DNA from: WGMK01 sp044359155
Lineage (GTDB): Bacteria > Hydrogenedentota > Hydrogenedentia > Hydrogenedentales > JAEUWI01
Length of the DNA: 8,075 nucleotides
Assembly (NCBI GenBank): GCA_044359155.1
Contig: JBIKMR010000204.1
Span: 1 to 8,075, forward strand
Direction: 5' to 3'
Below the pieces are notes generated by a model, which did not search any database, was not told where the DNA came from, and saw only the letters and a program-made list of their open reading frames with translations. Made by a program: the position numbers and the translations under genes. Positions 1 through 5,836 of the stretch are shown in pieces (positions within the stretch are counted from its first letter, which is position 1; each line of letters begins with the position of its first letter).

Positions 1-987
1 ATGGAAGACCTGCTGGCGGCCTATGCCGCGTTTACGGACAAGCCCGTGTACCTGCGCGATGCGCTCCAGCGCATGGCCGCGTGGGCCGAGGCGACCGCCC
101 ACCCGGATGGGGACATCCCCCTGTTTGGCGATAGTGTGCAGGGAGAAGCCCTGCCTGCGGCGGCATTGGTGGGGCTGACACGGGCAGCGATTGAAGAAGA
201 TGCGCCACAGGCCTTGCCCGCGATATCGGCGTTGACGCGCTCCGGATTTTACAGCGTGCGCTGGGGCCAGTCTTTCTTTCTGATGAAAGCCTGTGGCCCC
301 GAGCCTGCCTTTCAACCGGGTCATGCCCATGCGGACCCTTTTACCTATGAACTCTCGATAGACGGCGTGCGGATGGTGGTGGATGCGGGCGTCCATGGCT
401 ATGCGGATTCCCCTTGGCGGGCCGATGCCCGCAGCGTGCGCGCACACAATTGCGCGGTGGTGGACGAGCGCGAGCCGATGGATGCGTGGGGCGTGTTTCG
501 CGTGGCGCGGCGACACAAGGTCGAGATACTTAGCTGGACCACGGACCGCCACGGCGGCGCGCGCTTTACCGGCAAGCACGATGGCTTTGCCCCTCACACC
601 ACCGAGCGCGAGGTGCGGATGGATGGCACGCACGGCGTGTGGATTCGGGACAACATCGAGGAACGCGGCGAGGCGCGGCTGGAGAGCTTGGTACATTTCG
701 CGCCGGGAGCAACCGTGGTGCAGCAAGCGGCGCTGATCCGTATTGAGCGCGAGGGTGCGCTGCTCTGGCTGGTGCCGGGTCGCGACACGGCTATGCGTAT
801 CGAGCCTCCCCGCGCGGAGCCGCCCGAGGGCTGGCATTTTCCTCGATTCGGCCAAGGTCTTGCCGCCCCTTGGGTCGTGCTATTGCCAACCAATCCGGGC
901 GGGCAGGCGTTGTGCTATGCACTGGTGCAGGCGGCCACGGCGGACGAGGCCCGCGCCTGCGCATGGAAGCTGGACCATGATGACTGA
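1..987 (+). CDS. Heparinase II/III-family protein, C-terminal part (5' end outside window)
   Basis: Probable polysaccharide lyase or lyase-like protein acting on acidic glycans in the periplasm or outside the cell. Residues 1-45 resemble the end of the family's alpha/alpha barrel (a 'HPDGDIPLFGDS' stretch at about 34-45). The beta-sandwich heparinase II/III domain follows: 'GHAHADPFTYEL' at 107-118 with H108, H110 and D112, 'VVDAGVHGY' at 126-134, and 'RSVRAHN' at 144-150. These match the conserved His/Asp and R-x-x-H-N motifs of the family. Family members are usually about 550-650 aa, so 328 aa is too short. The ATG at base 1 is most likely an internal Met and the gene begins upstream. Its stop lies inside the start region of the next gene (overlap up to 11 bp), which suggests translational coupling. 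Lyases of this family often sit in exopolysaccharide synthesis clusters. The exact substrate cannot be read from the sequence. Confidence 0.85.
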   Translation: MEDLLAAYAAFTDKPVYLRDALQRMAAWAEATAHPDGDIPLFGDSVQGEALPAAALVGLTRAAIEEDAPQALPAISALTRSGFYSVRWGQSFFLMKACGPEPAFQPGHAHADPFTYELSIDGVRMVVDAGVHGYADSPWRADARSVRAHNCAVVDEREPMDAWGVFRVARRHKVEILSWTTDRHGGARFTGKHDGFAPHTTEREVRMDGTHGVWIRDNIEERGEARLESLVHFAPGATVVQQAALIRIEREGALLWLVPGRDTAMRIEPPRAEPPEGWHFPRFGQGLAAPWVVLLPTNPGGQALCYALVQAATADEARACAWKLDHDD

Positions 988-3901
988 GCGGGACACGGCA
1001 GGAAAAATAATGCGGACGCTGGCCGTGCTGTGGGTGTTTGCGATGGCGCTGGGGCTGTCCCCCTACACCACGGACCCTGCCACGCCCATCAAGTGGCTGG
1101 CCACCAGCAGCATCACGGCAACGATGGTGCTAATGGCGCTGTTCGCCAAGCCCGTGCGTGGCCCGGCGGGTGTGCTGCCCTTTGTGTTGCTGTTGTTTGC
1201 CGCCGTGTATATCGCGGCGGCCCTCGTCTCCCCATGGCGGTGGCAGTCGCTGATGTCGCTCGGGCCGTGGTTGAACTTCATGGTGTTTGCGCTGTTGCTG
1301 CCGCGCGTGGTGGGCAAGGTGGAACACGCCGAGCGGTTGCTCGTTGCCGCCGTCTTTGCGGTCGCGCTGTCCAGTGTGTACGGCATGGCGCAGAAGTTCG
1401 GCTATGACCCCTTCCCCTGGGCCATCACTGACCGCTACGAATACTCCGGCCTGCCCGCCACCTATGGCCACCCCAACTTTGCAGGGCATGTGCTGATACC
1501 CGCCATCGTGCTGGCACTGGGGTTGCTATTCACCGTACGACAAATTGCACTGCGCATAGTGTTGCTGGCAGCCTGCGCGCTGATGCTGGCGCACCTGCAT
1601 TACACGGGGATGCGGGCCGGGTGGCTGGCGCTGGGTGGTGCGGCTGCCGTCTATATGTTGGCGCTGGCGTTGCGCCGATTCACGAAGCGCGGCGACCGAT
1701 TCCCCGTGGTCATGCTCGGCACCTTGTTGGCCTGCGCCGCCGTGGGCGTGGGTGGGTTGGCCTATGCCCTGCAAGCCTGGCCCAACGCGCGCCTCGATAT
1801 CGACAGCAGTTGGATACTTCGCCTGAACGGCTACCTCGGCTCGACCGAGTTGTTCTTCGACCACCCCTGGACAGGCACCGGCCCCGGCACTTTCCGCGAC
1901 GCCATCGTCCCCTATTGGACGGACTTCGAGCAGCGCTGGTTCATCCTCTACAACATGCGCAACAACCACGCGCACAACGAACTGCTCGAGGCCGCCGTCG
2001 AGGCTGGCCTCCCCGGCTTGGCCGCTACGCTTCTGCTGTTCATAACCGTGCAGTTCTCCACCCTGCAACTGGCCACCAGTCCCCACACCTACGCGCGCCG
2101 CCTCGGGTTGATGCTCTTCGTTGCGTTCATCGCCATGCTCATCGACGCACAATTCGGATTCAACCTGCACACCCCTGCTGCCGCCGGGCTGTTCTTTTTG
2201 TTGGTGGGTTTGGTGATTTCCCTGCAACGCATCGAGCTCGCCGGAACTCCTCTGGTCCCCTCTCCACCACCAATGACTGGCACACCTGACCAAGGCGTAA
2301 CCTTGGGGGAGAGGGTAGGCTTGTCCGCCTCAGGCGGGGTGAGGGGGCAATTACCAGCCATACTCCTCGCCGCCTCCGCCCTGCTCCTCCTCACCGCATC
2401 CACCGCCGGGTACTACACCGCATGGAAATTCCAGCGGTCACGCGGCGCGCAGCAATGGGCGGCCACGCAAGAGAACACCCGCCCCGACCTTGCCGACCAA
2501 GCCCTGGGCATGGCGCTGCTCGACCTCGAAGAAGTCTGCCGCTATCCCTTTGCCACCGTCACTCATTGGGACGCGCTCGCCCAGATGCGCGCCACCTTTG
2601 GGCAGAAAGACGAAGCCGCCGAGGCCTACCGCCAAGCCATCGCCCGTGCCCCCTACGACCCTGCCCTCAACGCCCGCGCCGCCAACTTTCTACTGGACAG
2701 CTATGACGACCCTACCGCCACGGAAGAAGCTCGGCTGCTGGCAGAAGCCGCGCTCACCTTCTGCAAGAACCTTGCCGACGCGCACTATGCGCTGGGCCGC
2801 GTGGGTGCTGCGAAGTATGCGGCGAGTGTTGCGGAGGGGAAGCCGGATAAGAAGCAGGGCGATGTGGCTGTGGAACAGTATGTGTTGGCAACCCAATATG
2901 CCCCGGAACAAAAAGTCAGTTACTGGTTGGCTATGGCCGAGACATGTGACTCCACTCAAAGACATGCTGCGCTGGCCTGGGCCGCGATCCTGCAGCCTTG
3001 GAACAAGAACACATGGGAGCAGCTGGCGGCTTCGCCGGATGGACAAGACATCCTGGTGGCTGCGGCTTGTGATGCCTATGCCGAAGCACGGCGCACGTTA
3101 CCTGCTCCGCTCTATCTGGCGGACTTGGCAGTTCTGTCGGAGAGCCAAGGTACACACAATGTGAATTACCTGCGCGATGCGCTGAACCTTCTGCCCATGC
3201 GGACCATGCTCTGGGGTAACTTCATCCTGTATTTCGATAAAGGGGAGCGAAGCTATGAGATCGAGCAACTACGCTTAACGTTGGGCGAATGCGATCCAGA
3301 CACCGAGCGCGCGCTGGCCCCGATGTATGCGCTGTTCGATGCAGCAGATGCGCAGGATTTCAGCCGCACCAGCAAGGCGTTGGAGGTCATTCTGGAGTTC
3401 ATCACGCAGGTACGCAACATTGATATGGATACCGCCCGCGAGGATTGGGGATGGACCGCCACGTATGCCGTAGACGCAGTTCGCGGATGGAACGTGTCGC
3501 AAGACCTAATTGCTCCCGCGCTTCTGCGCGCCGCCCATATTCATGATCGGGTGGAAGCATTCGACAGGGCCGAGTCCCTGGCGGGAGAAGCCGAACCCCT
3601 GCTGTCCGGTCCCGAGCGTGGGGGAGCCTTACTGCTCTTGTCTGAAGCAGAAGCGCGGCGGGGCAATGGCGCAGAGTCCCTGCGGCTGGCGCAGCAGGCA
3701 GCCACGCTTGCGCCCTTTGCATTGCCCGTCCGCTGGAATTTGGCCCGTCGCCTGCACGATGCAGGCAGGACAGCCGAGGCGGAGTTCGAGTTTTCCAGCC
3801 AGTTGAATCAACTGGACCTCGCCACCCCGGATGGAAAGTCTATGGCCAAGGAATACGAAGACTTTCAAGCCGCCACGCTGGTGCCAGGCACTGTGCAATG
3901 A
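977..3901 (+). CDS. O-antigen ligase/Wzy-type polysaccharide polymerase with TPR-like C-terminal half
   Basis: A 974-aa membrane protein of the Wzy_C/O-antigen ligase superfamily, expected to transfer or polymerise lipid-linked glycan at the periplasmic face. About 12-13 hydrophobic segments lie between residues 14 and 480. Family hallmarks are 'TYGHPNFAGH' (162-171), 'GMRAGWLAL' (211-219), R282 in the loop entry, 'HPWTGTGPGTF' (296-306), and 'NNHAHNELLEAAVEAGLPG' (329-347), whose H333 fits the conserved His of the catalytic periplasmic loop (about 267-340). Residues about 481-974 are soluble and helical with TPR-like units (about 532-562 and 875-942). I infer that they are periplasmic. Start choice: ATG 977 (or 980) has GGAAG 8 nt upstream and overlaps the lyase stop. 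ATG 1010 with AGGAA at 1000-1004 is a good alternative giving 963 aa. In-frame codons upstream to 743 lie inside the lyase gene and are rejected. Residues about 427-457 are encoded by a palindromic repeat. Whether it acts as ligase or polymerase cannot be decided from sequence alone. Confidence 0.88.
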   Translation: MMTERDTAGKIMRTLAVLWVFAMALGLSPYTTDPATPIKWLATSSITATMVLMALFAKPVRGPAGVLPFVLLLFAAVYIAAALVSPWRWQSLMSLGPWLNFMVFALLLPRVVGKVEHAERLLVAAVFAVALSSVYGMAQKFGYDPFPWAITDRYEYSGLPATYGHPNFAGHVLIPAIVLALGLLFTVRQIALRIVLLAACALMLAHLHYTGMRAGWLALGGAAAVYMLALALRRFTKRGDRFPVVMLGTLLACAAVGVGGLAYALQAWPNARLDIDSSWILRLNGYLGSTELFFDHPWTGTGPGTFRDAIVPYWTDFEQRWFILYNMRNNHAHNELLEAAVEAGLPGLAATLLLFITVQFSTLQLATSPHTYARRLGLMLFVAFIAMLIDAQFGFNLHTPAAAGLFFLLVGLVISLQRIELAGTPLVPSPPPMTGTPDQGVTLGERVGLSASGGVRGQLPAILLAASALLLLTASTAGYYTAWKFQRSRGAQQWAATQENTRPDLADQALGMALLDLEEVCRYPFATVTHWDALAQMRATFGQKDEAAEAYRQAIARAPYDPALNARAANFLLDSYDDPTATEEARLLAEAALTFCKNLADAHYALGRVGAAKYAASVAEGKPDKKQGDVAVEQYVLATQYAPEQKVSYWLAMAETCDSTQRHAALAWAAILQPWNKNTWEQLAASPDGQDILVAAACDAYAEARRTLPAPLYLADLAVLSESQGTHNVNYLRDALNLLPMRTMLWGNFILYFDKGERSYEIEQLRLTLGECDPDTERALAPMYALFDAADAQDFSRTSKALEVILEFITQVRNIDMDTAREDWGWTATYAVDAVRGWNVSQDLIAPALLRAAHIHDRVEAFDRAESLAGEAEPLLSGPERGGALLLLSEAEARRGNGAESLRLAQQAATLAPFALPVRWNLARRLHDAGRTAEAEFEFSSQLNQLDLATPDGKSMAKEYEDFQAATLVPGTVQ
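2257..2346 (+). repeat. Palindromic repeat embedded in frame in the ligase gene
   Basis: The stretch contains nested inverted repeats unlike ordinary coding sequence. CCCTCTCC (2258-2265) pairs with GGAGAGGG (2308-2315). CCAAGG (2290-2295) pairs with CCTTGG (2301-2306) around a 5-nt loop. CCGCCT (2325-2330) pairs with AGGCGG (2332-2337). It ends in GGGGTGAGGGGG, which can also pair with the opening CCCCTC. This CCCTCTCC...GGAGAGGG...GGTGAGGG layout is typical of dispersed intergenic palindromes in GC-rich bacteria. It is read through as a Pro/Gly/Ser-rich linker (ligase residues about 427-457) between two membrane segments. The exact ends are uncertain. Confidence 0.65.
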
Positions 3902-3913
3902 GGGAGCGTCTTA

Positions 3914-4432
3914 ATGCGTAGCATCATCGCTTTCACGGTGGCCGCCATGTCGCTCGTTGTCGGGGCCATGTTTGTCTATTACCGCGATGGGGGCACGCTC
4001 GTTGCAGCGCAGGAGGACACCGTCGGCGAGATGTTGTTGGACGAGGGCTTGCGGTTTGAGGCAGGGAGGTACAACGACCAAGCGAAGGAAAAGTACAAGC
4101 AGGCTGAATCGGCGCGCTTTCAGGGGGAGAAAAACCTGAGGCACCTGCAATTGAAACTGGGCCAGTATGTCGGGGATACAGAGTACTTCCGCCTCGCCTC
4201 GACAGGGAATGAGCTGGCCAAGGTGAAGCCATCGCTATGGCTTGATGCGTGGGTGGGGCTATGCGATTCGCTAGCAGGACAACGTCAGTGGGAAGACTTG
4301 GCTAAGGCGGTGGAGGCATGGGGACGAGCCGTCGAAGATGCGGGACCACGGGGGGTATACCAGACTTCGCAGGACCAGAGCCTTGACCTGTCAGAGCGTG
4401 CGCGGTTCCGCGCGATGCTGGTCGGGAAGTGA
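3914..4432 (+). CDS. Small membrane-anchored protein of unknown function
   Basis: A 172-aa protein I do not recognise. Residues 1-22 form one hydrophobic segment after a positively charged N-terminus (M-R-S), followed by a basic/acidic turn (YYRDGG). It is most simply an N-in signal anchor with the rest in the periplasm, and no clear cleavage site is seen. Residues about 36-95 are charged and helical, with a TPR-like pattern ('LDEGLRFEAGRYNDQAKEKY'), and a second helical, Trp-containing stretch lies at about 105-145. The start is supported by GGGAG at 3902-3906, 7 nt before ATG. Only 12 bp separate it from the ligase stop, so it is very probably in the same operon. It may be an accessory or scaffolding partner of the ligase's TPR domain, but that rests only on position and helical character. 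Confidence 0.75.
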   Translation: MRSIIAFTVAAMSLVVGAMFVYYRDGGTLVAAQEDTVGEMLLDEGLRFEAGRYNDQAKEKYKQAESARFQGEKNLRHLQLKLGQYVGDTEYFRLASTGNELAKVKPSLWLDAWVGLCDSLAGQRQWEDLAKAVEAWGRAVEDAGPRGVYQTSQDQSLDLSERARFRAMLVGK

Positions 4433-4445
4433 ATGAGCACCCCTC

Positions 4446-4642
4446 CGTCATTCCTGCGCAGGCAGGAATCTAACCACCCGAGGGCTTGGGGTGGGCGTGC
4501 AGTCGTCGATCCTCACGGGCCTTCAAGCGGCCCTGCCTCTTTCCTCCTCGGCGAGCGTTAGTTCTCCTAGATTCCAGTCGCCTTCCACTGGTGCCTGGAT
4601 TCCTGCCACGCCAGCGGCGGACAAGCCTGCGCGGGAATGACG
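4446..4642. mobile_element. MITE-like palindromic element with terminal inverted repeats
   Basis: The ends are 18-bp inverted repeats: CGTCATTCCTGCGCAGGC (4446-4463) and GCCTGCGCGGGAATGACG (4625-4642), matching at 17 of 18 positions. Just inside, GGCAGGAATC (4461-4470) is matched by its perfect complement GATTCCTGCC (4598-4607). The left end translates as 'VIPAQAGI' in one frame and 'SFLRRQES' in another, peptides commonly seen as spurious translations of a widespread bacterial repeat. The interior has no convincing gene, only small inverted repeats such as GGGCC/GGCCC (4517-4533) and CCAGT/ACTGG. No target-site duplication is visible. It could be a non-autonomous mobile element or two opposed copies of a short dispersed repeat. 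Confidence 0.6.
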
Positions 4643-4645
4643 ATG

Positions 4646-4685
4646 AAAACAAACGCAACGCCCGGATATATATCCGGACGTTGCG
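4646..4685 (-). terminator. Factor-independent terminator of the sugar isomerase gene
   Basis: A long imperfect palindrome (4654-4685) has CGCAACG pairing with CGTTGCG around the perfect 16-bp palindrome CCGGATATATATCCGG (4662-4677), with one C/A mismatch. Read on the minus strand it is followed by TTTGTTTT (4653-4646), giving the expected hairpin plus U-rich tail 23 bp after the stop of the minus-strand gene. On the plus strand there is no U tract, so it would stop the upstream operon only weakly, if at all. Confidence 0.75.
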
Positions 4686-4707
4686 CATTAACCGTCGATG
4701 CTTCTAT

Positions 4708-5643
4708 CTATCCGCGCAACTTTTTCAGCAAGTCATTGCAGCGCTTGATTCCCTCGCGCTCGTCGAGGCGGTCGCCTTCGTATTCGATGCCGATGTAGCC
4801 CTTGTAGCCGTGCTTGTCGCAGACAATCGAGATCATCTTCTCGTAGTCGATCTTGGTCTCAATGCCAGTGGTGTCGTCGAAGTCGTAGCACTTGGCGGAT
4901 ACCGCCTTCACGTAGGGCATGAACGCGTCCACGGCGGCGTACTTGTCCACGTCTTCGGGGAAATTGCCGAAGTCGGGCAGCGTGCCGAAGCGCGGGTGGT
5001 TCACCGCCTTCATCAGGCCGGTCAACGGCTCGATATACGAAGACGGCCCCCAGTGGTTCTCGATGCACACGTTGATGTTCTTCCCGTCGCCATAGTCACA
5101 GAGCGAACGAAAGCCCGGCACCGAGCGGTCGATGAACGCCTTCATTGATTCCGGGTTGGTAAGCGTGTCCTTCTCATCGCCCTTCCAGTTCATGCGGATC
5201 GAGTGGCAACCCATCTCGGCGGCAAGGTCGATGTAGACCTTGTGCTTCTCCACCGCTTCCTCGCGGAAGTTGTCGCGCCGATGGCCGATGGCGCCTTGGC
5301 CGTCCACCATAATCAGCAAAATCTTCACGTTGTTGTCGGCGGCGTTCTTCTGCAACTGGCTGATGTAGGCCGCGTCCACGCTGGCCAACATGCCGCTCAC
5401 CAACTCGATGGCCTCGATGTCCCATTCCTGGCGTGCCAGCTTGGGCATGTCCAGCATGGGCACCTTGCCCTCGCCCTCGCCAATGGTGCGGTGCAGCGAC
5501 CACCCCGCCAGGCTGATTCCATATTCCCGCTTCACCGGCTTTGCCTCCTGCGCGTGCGCGCCCAGCGCCCCGCCCGCCAGCGCTACACCGGCCAGCGCGC
5601 CCGTCTGCTGCAAAAACACCCGCCGCGTTACTTCGTGCTTCAT
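4708..5643 (-). CDS. Tat-exported sugar phosphate isomerase/epimerase-like TIM-barrel protein
   Basis: A 311-aa protein of the xylose-isomerase-like/AP-endonuclease-2 TIM-barrel superfamily, likely acting on a sugar outside the cytoplasm. The N-terminus is a twin-arginine signal (R7-R8 in 'TRRVFLQQ', a hydrophobic stretch 13-29, likely cleavage after A29-H30-A31). The barrel starts near 'YGISLAGWSLHR' (41-52). Candidate metal ligands are E195 in 'CIENHWG', D224 in 'LPDFGNF' and E287 in 'YIGIEYEGD', in the order and spacing usual for the family. H147 and the 'IRMNWKGDE' strand lie in the barrel. The start at 5643 is favoured over in-frame codons up to 5694 because it begins the Tat signal directly and has a good Shine-Dalgarno at proper distance. 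It converges on the polysaccharide operon and diverges from the acyl-CoA dehydrogenase. Planctomycete-like genomes carry many such proteins. The substrate is unknown. Confidence 0.85.
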   Translation of the reverse strand: MKHEVTRRVFLQQTGALAGVALAGGALGAHAQEAKPVKREYGISLAGWSLHRTIGEGEGKVPMLDMPKLARQEWDIEAIELVSGMLASVDAAYISQLQKNAADNNVKILLIMVDGQGAIGHRRDNFREEAVEKHKVYIDLAAEMGCHSIRMNWKGDEKDTLTNPESMKAFIDRSVPGFRSLCDYGDGKNINVCIENHWGPSSYIEPLTGLMKAVNHPRFGTLPDFGNFPEDVDKYAAVDAFMPYVKAVSAKCYDFDDTTGIETKIDYEKMISIVCDKHGYKGYIGIEYEGDRLDEREGIKRCNDLLKKLRG

Positions 5644-5652
5644 GAGTCGTGT

Positions 5653-5658
5653 TCCTTC
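5653..5658 (-). promoter_or_regulatory. Ribosome binding site deciding the isomerase start
   Basis: On the minus strand GAAGGA lies 9 nt before ATG 5643. The upstream in-frame start at 5694 would place this site inside the coding region and put a non-signal peptide before the twin-arginine motif, so the shorter start is preferred. No convincing -35/-10 pair for this gene was found on the minus strand of the divergent region. Confidence 0.7.
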
Positions 5659-5717
5659 TTTACCGCCCCAAGGGCAGGCCGACACTCTAAGCAATCCGCA
5701 GGGGGGCTGTCCAGTGG

Positions 5718-5806
5718 GTTAATGTACCAGCCGCGATTGTTAAAAATACGCTTGACCACCCGGGTGGGGAATGATAAAATACCTACCGGTCGTTAAGTAC
5801 ATTAAC
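5718..5806. promoter_or_regulatory. 10-bp inverted repeat flanking the acyl-CoA dehydrogenase promoter (putative operator pair)
   Basis: GTTAATGTAC (5718-5727) and its exact complement GTACATTAAC (5797-5806) lie on either side of the promoter. They are centred roughly 64 bp upstream and 15 bp downstream of the predicted transcription start. A near-copy, GTTAAGTAC (5792-5800), overlaps the right arm, making a local GTTAA-N5-TTAAC dyad (5792-5806). The layout fits a dimeric regulator binding two sites, possibly with looping. The regulator is unknown and chance is not excluded. Confidence 0.4.
5752..5780 (+). promoter_or_regulatory. Sigma-70-type promoter with extended -10
   Basis: TTGACC (5752-5757) is separated by 17 nt from TAAAAT (5775-5780), which is preceded by TG at 5772-5773 as in an extended -10 element. 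This predicts transcription start near 5787 and a leader of about 50 nt before the acyl-CoA dehydrogenase ATG. The spacer includes a 12-bp perfect palindrome, CCACCCGGGTGG (5756-5767). Confidence 0.7.
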
Positions 5807-5822
5807 TCGCAACTCCAACGAC

Positions 5823-5828
5823 AGAGGT
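5823..5828 (+). promoter_or_regulatory. Ribosome binding site deciding the acyl-CoA dehydrogenase start
   Basis: AGAGGT lies 8 nt before ATG 5837. The longer in-frame start at 5771 falls within the promoter, overlapping the -10 region, so it cannot be used by a transcript starting near 5787. Together these fix 5837 as the start. Confidence 0.75.
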
Positions 5829-5836
5829 GCATTCAT

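Noticed and set aside
743..976. Longer N-terminus for the ligase (start at 743)
   Set aside because: It lies wholly within the lyase gene, encodes an Arg/Cys-rich out-of-frame peptide and lacks a family match. Starts at 977/980 or 1010 have ribosome binding sites.
1526..2293. 255-aa minus-strand open frame opposite the ligase
   Set aside because: It is a Gln/Gly/His-rich shadow of the conserved ligase coding sequence, with no motif.
2246..2368. ACTCCTC direct repeats (2246-2252 and 2362-2368) as target duplication of the repeat inside the ligase
   Set aside because: They are spaced by 116 bp, not a multiple of three, so a simple insertion would have broken the frame. Seven C/T-rich bases can easily recur by chance here.
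4434..4562. 42-codon open frame starting ATGAGCACC just after the small membrane protein
   Set aside because: It runs into the palindromic element and its peptide (SFLRRQES...) is the well-known spurious translation of that repeat.
4446..4642. CRISPR array or riboswitch in the intergenic region
   Set aside because: There is no regularly spaced direct repeat, and the structure is explained by terminal and nested inverted repeats between convergent genes.
4486..5148. 220-aa plus-strand open frame
   Set aside because: Its 3' two-thirds is the antisense shadow of the sugar isomerase gene, its start lies in the repeat element, and the product is a Val/Leu-rich shadow-type sequence.
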